A DNA stretch of 44,401 nt from Helicobacter didelphidarum (lineage in GTDB: Bacteria > Campylobacterota > Campylobacteria > Campylobacterales > Helicobacteraceae), in NCBI RefSeq assembly GCF_003364195.1, contig NZ_NXLQ01000017.1, positions 1 through 44,401 on the forward strand, written 5' to 3'. The first letter of the stretch is position 1. Every line of letters begins with the position of its first letter. The notes under the pieces were generated by a model. That model saw only the letters and a program-made list of their open reading frames with translations, was not told where the DNA came from and did not search any database. This document shows, one piece after another, positions 6,285-14,227 of the stretch. Position numbers and translations under genes: made by a program.

Positions 6285-6331
6285 GACTCGGAAAATTACT
6301 TTTCTTTGTTCTTTATGTTTATAGGGAATAG
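6281..6331 (+). CDS. Micropeptide MRLGKLLFFVLYVYRE, 16 aa (unit III, ORF3)
   Basis: Begins at the ATGA overlap with ORF2, with AAGGA upstream. Identical to the unit II micropeptide for 13 residues and then YRE; identical to the unit IV copy except Tyr-12 to Phe. Synonymous differences occur (CTT/CTC, CTA/CTT). After the stop, units III and IV share a further stretch (TAGCGTTGATAGCGAG), which may belong to the end of the transcript. Confidence 0.6.
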   Translation: MRLGKLLFFVLYVYRE

Positions 6332-6389
6332 TAAAATAGCGTTGATAGCGAGGTTTAAGGGCTTTTTTGGTTAAATTAATTTTAGATTA

Positions 6390-6454
6390 GTATTAAATAT
6401 TAATTTAATACATTAAAAGAATGATATAATACTATATTTATTTTAATTTAATAC
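6390..6454 (+). promoter_or_regulatory. Promoter and ATTTAATAC operator set of a lost third rep-like gene
   Basis: A perfect inverted repeat GTATTAAAT-ATTA-ATTTAATAC (6390-6411) and a further ATTTAATAC at 6446-6454 flank TATAAT at 6425-6430. This is a third distinct repeat word in the same position relative to a start codon as the sets before the two RepL-like genes. Confidence 0.5.
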
Positions 6455-6465
6455 AAGGCTTCAAA

Positions 6466-6495
6466 ATGGCAGAAACTATCATATTGATTTTTTGA
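6466..6495 (+). pseudogene. Remnant start of a third RepL-like gene
   Basis: ATG at 6466, with AAGG 8 bases upstream, encodes MAET and then runs into direct repeat copy 2 and a stop at 6493. The MA-E/T opening resembles MATEVQKTT of the second RepL-like protein. Together with the promoter and operator set just upstream this looks like a rep-like gene cut off after its first codons, probably by recombination involving the direct repeat. Confidence 0.45.
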
Positions 6496-6587
6496 TTAAG
6501 AGCTAGAGGAGTTTGAGACATAATATTATCTATTATAATAGGGTATTTGAAATCCTCATGTATGCGAAGTTTGGTAAAAATGTGATT
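6484..6587 (+). repeat. Direct repeat copy 2
   Basis: About 90 percent identical to 3610-3717 (see there). It begins at the point where the third rep-like gene is cut off, marking a likely recombination boundary of the island. Confidence 0.75.
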
Positions 6588-6638
6588 GAGATATAGATAA
6601 AAAGTTTTTGTTTGAAAGTCTTGAATGAAAGAATCTTC

Positions 6639-6666
6639 CCATAAGATTCCAATTGGAATCTTATGG
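6639..6666. terminator. Perfect 28-bp palindrome, possible terminator
   Basis: CCATAAGATTCCAA followed by its exact complement TTGGAATCTTATGG. It lies 60 bases beyond the stop of the minus-strand porin gene and at the edge of the accessory island. The stem contains the genome's frequent word AGATTC and its complement. No clear T-run is present, so terminator function is likely but unproven. Confidence 0.55.
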
Positions 6667-6726
6667 AGAATGTTATGCAACAAAGATTCTAAAATTTTTA
6701 GTTGCAATTATAGGGTGATATGAAAA

Positions 6727-7953
6727 TTAGAATTTAAGCTTAGTATAAACTAAACCAGTGTGAGCGTTACCAAATCCATTCGTTACATAACCGCCACCAA
6801 CAGACCATGTTAATTTTTCACCACCAATAATATTATAGTTTAGAATTGTTGAAAATTCTTTATAATCCCCATCAGCATACAAAATATCAAGGTCTAAAGC
6901 CTCTCCAAGTTTAAATCCAGTAAAAACATACCATGTATTTACACCCGCATCTAAATACCCACGATTCGCAAGTCCAGTCCCATTATAAGCCCCTGGATAT
7001 AGGTATTGTCCATAGAATCTTGTTCTATCAACAATAGTATTTCCTCCTAAACCAATGTTTCCAATGCTGAGATACCCACCACCAAGCTTAATCATATCAA
7101 TAAACACAAATTCTTGATCTGCTTGCCACATGAAGCCGTTACCACCATTATTAATGTTATTTGACCATAAAAATCTTCCAGTAGTAGTAGATTTCACGGG
7201 ACCTGCATTAAAGCTTACTATCAAGCGAGCACCAGCTTGAAGTGTATCGCTCCAACCGTTATTTCTTAACCAGTATTGTGCATAAGGACTAAGGCTTACA
7301 TATTCACCAAATTTAAAATCTGCACCAAGTGCAAAAAGTTCATTGTTGACATTGAAGTTATTCCAGCTTGAGGCATAGCTCCCCATACCAGAAATATCCA
7401 TGCCATATCGTCCATCTTTAGCTAAGCTTGAGTTTGCATTATAACCATTTCTTAAGTAATCATTTACCCAAGTAGCCCAGATTCCAAAATAACTTGATTG
7501 ATATGCCAATGCAAAACCTTGATTGTGTCCACCAATCCAATCAGCAGTTGCAAGAATCTTGCTCGCATTATATCTGCCAAGAGCAACATCAAACCCGCTT
7601 CCTTGATAACCAAGATAAAGATCGGATAATTCAACCCATGGTCTTCTATAAAGACTTCCATTCCAGCCAACATAGGTATTATTTGTATAGCTACCTTCAG
7701 TACCAATAGTCAATGGTGCGAATCCAGCCATAGCACCAGCACCAATTTTAAATCCAGAGAAATTAAAATCAACACCAATATGCCCAGTTACCCCCAAATA
7801 TCCTGTTGTGCCTTCACCAGGTAACTTATTTGCATCGCCAAATCCAAAATTAGCAATGACACCAACATATCCAAAAGGAGTTATTTGAACAGCACTTGCA
7901 GCACTTGCTAAAACTCCAGCCAATACAACAGAACCAATCAGTTTCTTTGTCAT
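6727..7953 (-). CDS. Outer membrane porin-like protein, Helicobacter OMP type
   Basis: 408 residues. Residues 1-21 are a typical Sec signal peptide (basic MTKK, hydrophobic core, ASAASA cleavage site). The mature part alternates short hydrophobic and polar segments rich in Gly, Asn, Trp and Tyr, as in beta barrels, and ends in LVYTKLKF, with the terminal Phe needed for outer membrane assembly. Length and pattern (ITPFGYVGV start, repeated GxxxGxGAxxGF and FxLGADFKF strands) agree with the Hof-type Helicobacter outer membrane family, though exact membership was not tested. Expected role: general or specific porin. The start has AAAGGA 9 bases upstream. An inverted repeat near the promoter suggests regulation. 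Confidence 0.8.
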   Translation of the reverse strand: MTKKLIGSVVLAGVLASAASAVQITPFGYVGVIANFGFGDANKLPGEGTTGYLGVTGHIGVDFNFSGFKIGAGAMAGFAPLTIGTEGSYTNNTYVGWNGSLYRRPWVELSDLYLGYQGSGFDVALGRYNASKILATADWIGGHNQGFALAYQSSYFGIWATWVNDYLRNGYNANSSLAKDGRYGMDISGMGSYASSWNNFNVNNELFALGADFKFGEYVSLSPYAQYWLRNNGWSDTLQAGARLIVSFNAGPVKSTTTGRFLWSNNINNGGNGFMWQADQEFVFIDMIKLGGGYLSIGNIGLGGNTIVDRTRFYGQYLYPGAYNGTGLANRGYLDAGVNTWYVFTGFKLGEALDLDILYADGDYKEFSTILNYNIIGGEKLTWSVGGGYVTNGFGNAHTGLVYTKLKF

Positions 7954-8008
7954 CGTTTTTCCTTTATTGTTTGTTTATAGCAATGTTTTTGTAGAACAAG
8001 ACTATATT

Positions 8009-8035
8009 AAAGTATCGGACAAAATCTGATACTTT
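8009..8035. promoter_or_regulatory. Inverted repeat upstream of the porin gene
   Basis: AAAGTATC, 11-base spacer, GATACTTT. On the minus strand it lies just upstream of TAATATAGT, a plausible -10 region of the porin gene about 50 bases before its ATG. Position over the -35 region fits a repressor or activator site; the regulator is unknown. Confidence 0.4.
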
Positions 8036-8146
8036 GAATATATTTGCAAAAAATATTCCAAAAATATATAAGGGAAGTAAAAATACACATTCATAAGAAT
8101 GTGTAAGAATAAAAATTCCGCAATTAGTGAAGATTCTCATTAAAAT

Positions 8147-10195
8147 TTAAAAAATAGGTTCATTTGCTTCACGAAGTCTTTGAGTTTCTTCTATTTGTTC
8201 AAAATTGATTCGAGAAGTATCTGTGTAGTAGATAAATTCATTATTAATGTTTTGTTGATACACACCATTAGGGGTTCTAAAATTTCTTTGCATACCGGGA
8301 TTTATTTCCAAAGCTTTAGAGATAAAATCGGCAAAAACAGGAGCAGCGATATTACCACCATACGCTCCCCCACCAATAGATGAGTTGTCATCTCTACCAA
8401 ACCAAATAACTGCTTCTAAATCTGGAGTGAAACCACAAAACCATGCATCTCTTGAAAGATTTGAAGTTCCCGTTTTTCCTGCAATTTGAATCCCATTGAC
8501 GCGTGCACGATGACCTGTACCTTTTTGCACAACATTACGCAAGATTGAGGTAATCAAAAAAGCTTGTTGTGGACTTGTGGCTTCCATTGCTGTTGTTTGA
8601 AATACCATTTCTTTGTTTTGAGGATCAATAAGCTTTGCCACAATATAAGGTTTTACAATTGTGCCATAATTTGAAAAAAGGCTATATTGCATAGCTGCTT
8701 GCATTGGACTAATAGAAAGACTTCCAAGCACTACCGTAAGATCTTTTGGGAAATTTGTAAAACCAAAAGATTCTAATCCAGCATAAAGTGCTGGTTCGGT
8801 AATTTTTAAAGCAGTATCAATGGTTGGAATATTCAATGATTTTTCAAGTGCTGTTTGCATTGAAACGGGACCTAAGTATTTTTTTGTGTCATTATTTGGC
8901 ACCCATTTCCCAAATCTTTTCGGAGAATCAATGACAATTTCAGCAGGGGAGTATCCGCGATTAAAAGCGATTTGATATACAAAAGGTTTCATTGTGCTAC
9001 CAAATTGTCTGCTTGCTTGAGTGGCACGATTAAAGGAGCTTTGTGCATAATCGACACCACCAACCATCGCCAATACCTCTCCTGTATGTGGATTTGTAAC
9101 GACAATTGCACCATTCAGGGTGTTTGCTTGCTGTTTGCGGAATTCATCTAGTTGTGTTTCAGTAAGAGGCTGTTCTCTACGCCATTGACGAGATTTTTGT
9201 TCCCTGTCAATGATTCTATACATGATATTTTCATATCCTTTCAATAGAGCTTCTCTCGCAATATTTTGATACTCTAAATCAATCGTTAAATAGATTTTGT
9301 AACCACCAGATTTGAGGTTTGGAATATTGCTAAGTTCGCGTAAAGCTTCATCGACTACATAAGGGGCTTTATTTTGCGTGAGTGTTTGATTATAAACCTT
9401 TGGAATCTCTTTTGTGCCTTGTTGAAATTCTGCTTGTGAAATCCAACCTAAATCATACATACGCTTTAAAATAGCATTTGCACGTTTCAAAGAATGTTGT
9501 AAGTTCTTTGTTGGATCATATTTTACTGGTGATTTTGGTAGGCCAATAAGCATAGCGGTTTCTTTGAGGCTAAGTTGATTGAGGTTCTTTTTAAAATATC
9601 CAAGTGCGGCTGTTTTTATACCATAATAACCATGTCCTAGAAAAATATAGTTAAGATAACGTTCTAGAATCTGCTCTTTTGTCAAAACTTGTTCTGCACG
9701 GATAGAAAGTAAAAATTCTTTTAATTTTCTATCTAAGGTTTTATCACTTGTAAGAAGCATATTTTTTACGAGCTGTTGTGTGAGTGTGCTACCGCCTTCC
9801 ATATAGCGCATATTAACAATATTTTTAAATATTGCACGAGCAATGGCATCAATATTAACACCATCGTGTTCAAAAAACATTGTATCTTCTGTGGCTAAAA
9901 GTGTTTCAACAACTCTACCCGGTATTTCATTATAAGTTACATAGAATCTATATTCCTCATCAAAAAGATTGGCAATTAATCTTCCTCGAGAATCAAATAC
10001 TTGGGTAATCTCATTTGGGTGATAATCAATCATAGCATGCACTTGTGGTGATAATTCTTTATAAAGCTGATAACCATAATATGTTACAATACAGGCAACA
10101 ATTACACCAATACCAGATACAATATAAAATAAGATTTGAAAGGTCTTAAAAAATCTCCATCGTTTTTTTGCGGGAGCTTCATAAATATCTTCCAT
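8147..10195 (-). CDS. pbp1A: Penicillin-binding protein 1A, bifunctional transglycosylase/transpeptidase
   Basis: 682 residues. It polymerises lipid II and cross-links peptidoglycan in the periplasm, anchored by one N-terminal helix (about 18-44). The GT51 domain (about 65-240) shows ATEDTMFFEHDG with catalytic Glu-103, GGSTLTQQLVKN, and RKLKEFLLSI..E..L.K..ILERYLN. The transpeptidase domain (about 300-625) has the three active-site motifs: STMK with Ser-400, SLN at 453-455, and KTGTS at 574-578. Length matches class A PBPs of Helicobacter. The polar C-terminal tail (630-682) is not conserved. It seems to be a single transcription unit between the porin and the EamA transporter. Confidence 0.95.
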   Translation of the reverse strand: MEDIYEAPAKKRWRFFKTFQILFYIVSGIGVIVACIVTYYGYQLYKELSPQVHAMIDYHPNEITQVFDSRGRLIANLFDEEYRFYVTYNEIPGRVVETLLATEDTMFFEHDGVNIDAIARAIFKNIVNMRYMEGGSTLTQQLVKNMLLTSDKTLDRKLKEFLLSIRAEQVLTKEQILERYLNYIFLGHGYYGIKTAALGYFKKNLNQLSLKETAMLIGLPKSPVKYDPTKNLQHSLKRANAILKRMYDLGWISQAEFQQGTKEIPKVYNQTLTQNKAPYVVDEALRELSNIPNLKSGGYKIYLTIDLEYQNIAREALLKGYENIMYRIIDREQKSRQWRREQPLTETQLDEFRKQQANTLNGAIVVTNPHTGEVLAMVGGVDYAQSSFNRATQASRQFGSTMKPFVYQIAFNRGYSPAEIVIDSPKRFGKWVPNNDTKKYLGPVSMQTALEKSLNIPTIDTALKITEPALYAGLESFGFTNFPKDLTVVLGSLSISPMQAAMQYSLFSNYGTIVKPYIVAKLIDPQNKEMVFQTTAMEATSPQQAFLITSILRNVVQKGTGHRARVNGIQIAGKTGTSNLSRDAWFCGFTPDLEAVIWFGRDDNSSIGGGAYGGNIAAPVFADFISKALEINPGMQRNFRTPNGVYQQNINNEFIYYTDTSRINFEQIEETQRLREANEPIF

Positions 10196-10433
10196 CGTTT
10201 TCCTTAGAATCTAAATTCTTGAGTTAGATATGGTTATATTAAGGTTGTATAATTCTACACAAAAAATATGAGTTTCTCTTTTGGTTTCCTCATCTTTTTA
10301 CAAAATATTAAATAGATAAGGATAGAATCAAAAATGAAATAATCCATAATAAAATTTTCACTAAAATAAATATCTTTGCATCAATGATAAGGAATGTTAA
10401 GTTATATCTAGGAAAATTTAATTATTTGAATCT

Positions 10434-11306
10434 TTAATAACTCTCTTTTTTTGCAAAATAAACACCCAAAATAATAATAAGAATACCACAAATCTCAAAA
10501 AATCCAAGCTTCTCATTTAATATAAAAAATCCCATTAGTGCTGCAATAATTGGGAGACAAAGCAAGAGAAGTGATGATGTTTGGGTATTGACTTTACCCA
10601 AAATAAAATTAAAAAAGCCTTGACCAATAACTTGCCCACAGAAAGCAAAGAGAATAACTTGCCACCATGTATGTGCATTTGTAGGAATCTCTATCCCTTC
10701 GATATAATATGCTAGGACAAAAAGAACAATGCTTGAACCAAGACAAGCGTATGTCATAGTTTCTAATGTGCCATATCTACGTCTTAAACTATACATCACA
10801 ACAAGAAATAAGCCATAACATACCGCACTTAAAAACCCAAGAAAGTCTCCATAAGCTGTTGCTACACTTTCATTCCCGCGTCCCTTAATCAGCATTACAA
10901 CACCAATAATAGCGATTATTCCACCTACAAAAAAATATTTTTTAACTTTTTCATGGAAAACAAAAACTCCGATTGGAATTAGCACAAAACAAGTCATAGA
11001 TACCATAAGATTTACATTTGCCACACTTGTTTTATGTAGTGCATAATTAAAAAAGAGCAAATCACAGGCAAAGAAAACTCCAGCAAGAATCATAAATAAA
11101 ATATCTCGTAAAGGTATAGTAAACATATTTCTGTGTAAGCTTGCTGCTAAGAAAAAACATGGGAGAGCAAGCACAACGCGATAGAATCCAAGATTGATAG
11201 GGGATATATCTATAACCTTGACAAGCACACTCGCATAGATAATAAAGCATTCTGCTAAAATTGCAATAAAAATAAAAAAGATTGTAGAATCTTTAGAATT
11301 TCGCAT
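10434..11306 (-). CDS. EamA/DMT-family transporter, ten membrane helices
   Basis: 290 residues made of ten hydrophobic segments in two similar halves, the signature of the EamA (drug/metabolite transporter) family. Conserved features include NLGFYRVVLALPCFFLA near the end of helix 2, FFACDLLFFNYALHKTSVANVNLM, and in the second half TYACLGSSIVLF and GQGFFNFILGKVNTQTSSLLLLCLPIIAALMGFFILNEKL. Inner membrane exporter of an unidentified metabolite. It follows the CsoR-type repressor gene on the same strand with a gap of 89 bases, so co-regulation is possible but not shown. Confidence 0.85.
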   Translation of the reverse strand: MRNSKDSTIFFIFIAILAECFIIYASVLVKVIDISPINLGFYRVVLALPCFFLAASLHRNMFTIPLRDILFMILAGVFFACDLLFFNYALHKTSVANVNLMVSMTCFVLIPIGVFVFHEKVKKYFFVGGIIAIIGVVMLIKGRGNESVATAYGDFLGFLSAVCYGLFLVVMYSLRRRYGTLETMTYACLGSSIVLFVLAYYIEGIEIPTNAHTWWQVILFAFCGQVIGQGFFNFILGKVNTQTSSLLLLCLPIIAALMGFFILNEKLGFFEICGILIIILGVYFAKKESY

Positions 11307-11395
11307 ACATATTCCTTACCTACCACTTCACAAATAAAAAATATGCAAATCTCACAAATTTATTTTGCATCATTATAAAGATTCTTAAAAAATAA

Positions 11396-11668
11396 TTAGG
11401 ACATACGAGCAAAATGTTCAATAGCTTTTGCTAACTCATGCAAACTTGTATCGACATCTCCATGTGTAAGTGTATCTTTTATGCAGTGATTGATATGATT
11501 TTCTAGGATTATTTGTCCCACTTTATGTAATGCACTCTTTGCTGCATTGATTTGGATTAAAATATCTGCACATTCAACATTATCATCAACCATTTTATCA
11601 ATTGCATGAAGTTGCCCAATGATTTTTGTTAATCGACGATGAATATTTTTTGCACTTTCTTTTTCCAT
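11396..11668 (-). CDS. CsoR/RcnR-family metal-responsive repressor (CsoR-like ligand set)
   Basis: 90-residue all-helical protein of the DUF156 family: HRRLTKIIGQLHAIDKMVDD (DNA-binding helix), VECADILIQINAAKSALHKVGQIILENHINHC. The likely metal ligands are Cys-33, His-58 and Cys-62; spacings of 25 and 4 are those of the Cys-His-Cys site of copper sensor CsoR (Cys36-His61-Cys65 in Mycobacterium). RcnR has His at the third position, so nickel/cobalt sensing is less likely. Such repressors release DNA on Cu(I) binding or, in persulfide sensors, on dithiol modification. No copper exporter is next to it; the neighbour is an EamA transporter. Confidence 0.85.
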   Translation of the reverse strand: MEKESAKNIHRRLTKIIGQLHAIDKMVDDNVECADILIQINAAKSALHKVGQIILENHINHCIKDTLTHGDVDTSLHELAKAIEHFARMS

Positions 11669-11810
11669 GGAATTATCCTATACTGTGAGATTTGCTTCTA
11701 AAATCCTGTGGTTTTTAACCGACTAAAGTTTATTTTATGGTATTATATCTAAATATTTTTTATTTCATCAATGAAACTCTATCGCGAAGGATTATAACTT
11801 AGGTATAAAA

Positions 11811-12791
11811 ATGAAAAAAATATTTATTCTAATACTCTTATTTTTACAATATAATTTTGGTGCTAGCGTTTCAGACATTACGAGGCATTGTAATCGTGGA
11901 AATATGACTGCTTGTTCCATACTTGGGGATCTTTACTATGTGGCTGAAGGTGTGCAACAAGATTATGTAAAAGCACAGAGGTTTTGGCGTAAAGCATGTG
12001 ATATGAAAGAAATTAATGCATGTTATAACCTTGGTGTTTTATATCAAGAAGGACAAGGTGTTGGACAAGATTATACACATGCTAACGAGCTTTACACGCA
12101 AGCATGCAATGCAGATCATGCTGGAGCATGTCTTAATTTAGGATTCCTATATCAAAGAGGAAATGGAGTAACTAAAGACGAGGCAAAATCTCGAGGGTTT
12201 TATCAAAAAGCATGTGATGGGAATAAAGCAGAGGGGTGTTATACATTAGGGAATCTTTATTTTTATGGAAAAGGTGGCAATACAGATTATCCTAAGGCAG
12301 CTAATCTTTATGAAAAAGCTTGTGAGTTAGACCATGATGATGCATGTGATAATCTGGGGGTCATGTATGCTAAGGGCGAGGGCATACCAAAAGATTATGA
12401 CAAAGCACGTGATTTTTTTACAAGAATATGTGCACAAAATAAAGCTGGGGCTTGCTATAATCTTGGAATTTTGTATGATTATGGTTGGGGTGTAGAACAA
12501 AATTATACAAAAGCTATTGATCTCTATACAAAATCATGCGATATGCACCATATAAAAGCTTGTTATAATTTAGGAATTATGTATAATAAAGGCTATGGTG
12601 TTCCAATTGACGTGTATAAAGCAATAGGGCTTTATACAAAATCGTGTAATATGGAACATGCAAGTGCATGTTATAATCTTGGTTCGTTATACTATCTTGG
12701 TGAAGGGGTGCGATTAAATAAAAAAATTGCCAATGAATATTTAAATAGAGCATGTAAGTTTGGTGATAAAAAATCGTGTGATGGGAAATAA
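11811..12791 (+). CDS. Sel1-like repeat protein, Hcp-type cysteine-rich protein
   Basis: 326 residues with a signal peptide (about 1-18, ending NFGAS). The mature part is eight consecutive 36-residue Sel1-like repeats, each opening with Cys and a second Cys eight positions later (C-x7-C), for example CDMKEINACYNLGVLY, plus a final partial repeat (CKFGDKKSC). The paired cysteines give one disulfide per repeat, as in the Helicobacter cysteine-rich proteins HcpA-E, secreted proteins that interact with host cells; some bind beta-lactams. Location: periplasm or secreted. Repeat number is a possible source of strain variation. Which Hcp it corresponds to cannot be told. Confidence 0.92.
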   Translation: MKKIFILILLFLQYNFGASVSDITRHCNRGNMTACSILGDLYYVAEGVQQDYVKAQRFWRKACDMKEINACYNLGVLYQEGQGVGQDYTHANELYTQACNADHAGACLNLGFLYQRGNGVTKDEAKSRGFYQKACDGNKAEGCYTLGNLYFYGKGGNTDYPKAANLYEKACELDHDDACDNLGVMYAKGEGIPKDYDKARDFFTRICAQNKAGACYNLGILYDYGWGVEQNYTKAIDLYTKSCDMHHIKACYNLGIMYNKGYGVPIDVYKAIGLYTKSCNMEHASACYNLGSLYYLGEGVRLNKKIANEYLNRACKFGDKKSCDGK

Positions 12792-12936
12792 TTGATGATA
12801 AATCTTAAATATGTCTTAGTTTTATTATAATAAAATGTTCGAATCTTTAGCTTGTATTCTATGAGAATAAATGTTGATAGGAGATTCAATTCAATAAAAT
12901 ACAAACTACAATAAATAATGAATAAAAGGACATTTT

Positions 12937-14172
12937 GTGAGAATATTCTATCTTTGTATAATCGTGATGCTACTTATTGGCAAAACATTTGCTTTGAATT
13001 TTATCGAACAAAATCCACAATATGCAGAATATATAAAAAAGGCAAAAATTCATGACTTTAGTGATAATAACAAGATTATAAAAAAAGTTGCCAAAAAATG
13101 GAAAAGTAAAGAAGATTTAAAAATCAGAATCTTTGGAGATTCTCACATTGCTGGAGATTTTATTACAAGTGAATTGCGAAATATACTAGGAAATACTAAT
13201 GCCATTGGCTTTACATATCCACTCATGCCTACTTATCATCAGAATTTGTTATTGTCTTATCAGAATCAAAACTTTATAGTATTAGATTCTAGACAAACTG
13301 CAAAAAGTCTTACATCTAGCACAAACGAGAAAATTCTAAATAATATTGCTAATATAGATTATCCAATGGGTGGAGTTATTGCTATCCCTCAAAGCTTGCC
13401 TGCTTCAATCACGCTCAATAGTAATTCAAAGCAGTTAAGCACAGACAACCAGATGTTTATCACACAAATTATATTTAAAAATGATAGTGTGTCCCCCGCT
13501 TTTAATATAACAGATTCTGAACAAAGATTCTATGAAATTCGTTCTGAAACCCCAAATACATGGGAAATTGCACGATTAGAGCTAACGCTCCCTATTACAA
13601 TCAATGCATTAAGCGAAAATGTCATGTTCGGGGGATATTTTATTCAGCAGACACAAAATAATAACATTATTGAATCTATTGGTATTAATGGCGTTCGTTC
13701 TGATATTTGGTTGAAATGGAATGCGGAGATTTTTAAACGCGAATTAGACTTGTTGGAATATGATATTATTATGCTTTGTTATGGTTCAAATGATGCGATG
13801 TATGAGACTTTTAATGAGGGAAAATTTATTGCGAATTATAGTGAATTAATTTCCCTTTTAAACAAAACAAATCCTAATGCCCTTATTATTTTAATTTCTC
13901 CTCCACCGGTGGTTTTTGCCTCTGGAAAATTAAAAAATAAATATCGCTATTCACAAACTTTTACACAAATTCAAGAAGCAATTAAAAAAGTTGCTATGCA
14001 ACAACATATTGTATTGTTTGATATAGATGAGTTTATTACACAAACAGGCACAAAAAAAGCCTGGATAAATCTCAATCTCTCAAAAAAAGATGTGCATCTT
14101 ACACCATCTGGGTATAGACTACTCGCACATGGAATCTACTTTAGCCTACAAAAAAAATTGCAAGAAAAATAA
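12937..14172 (+). CDS. SGNH/GDSL-family hydrolase, possibly peptidoglycan O-acetylesterase (Ape1-like)
   Basis: 411 residues from GTG at 12937 (AAAGGA 10 bases upstream). A signal peptide covers residues 1-19 (MRIFYLCIIVMLLIGKTFA). The SGNH blocks are present: GDSHIAGD with nucleophile Ser-69, Gly-249 within IGING, GSND at 283-286, and DVHL with Asp-385 and His-387 of the triad. A beta-rich segment inserted between blocks I and II (about 100-240) is the place where Campylobacter Ape1 carries a carbohydrate-binding module. A periplasmic deacetylase of O-acetylated peptidoglycan is therefore the best guess, by inference. No patA/patB O-acetylation gene adjoins it here. Confidence 0.7.
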   Translation: MRIFYLCIIVMLLIGKTFALNFIEQNPQYAEYIKKAKIHDFSDNNKIIKKVAKKWKSKEDLKIRIFGDSHIAGDFITSELRNILGNTNAIGFTYPLMPTYHQNLLLSYQNQNFIVLDSRQTAKSLTSSTNEKILNNIANIDYPMGGVIAIPQSLPASITLNSNSKQLSTDNQMFITQIIFKNDSVSPAFNITDSEQRFYEIRSETPNTWEIARLELTLPITINALSENVMFGGYFIQQTQNNNIIESIGINGVRSDIWLKWNAEIFKRELDLLEYDIIMLCYGSNDAMYETFNEGKFIANYSELISLLNKTNPNALIILISPPPVVFASGKLKNKYRYSQTFTQIQEAIKKVAMQQHIVLFDIDEFITQTGTKKAWINLNLSKKDVHLTPSGYRLLAHGIYFSLQKKLQEK

Positions 14173-14227
14173 ATATACTAAAAATAAGTTATTGTTATTC
14201 GGAGTATTAGTGTGGATATAGAAATAC

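Noticed and set aside
3195-6331. CRISPR-like regular array
   Set aside because: The repeated leaders and peptide ends are few, irregularly spaced and contain ORFs; no spacer-repeat pattern exists here or elsewhere in the window.
6438-6707. 89-residue minus-strand frame
   Set aside because: Covers the direct repeat, the palindrome and the third rep remnant; no ribosome site, and the opposite-strand reading is better supported.
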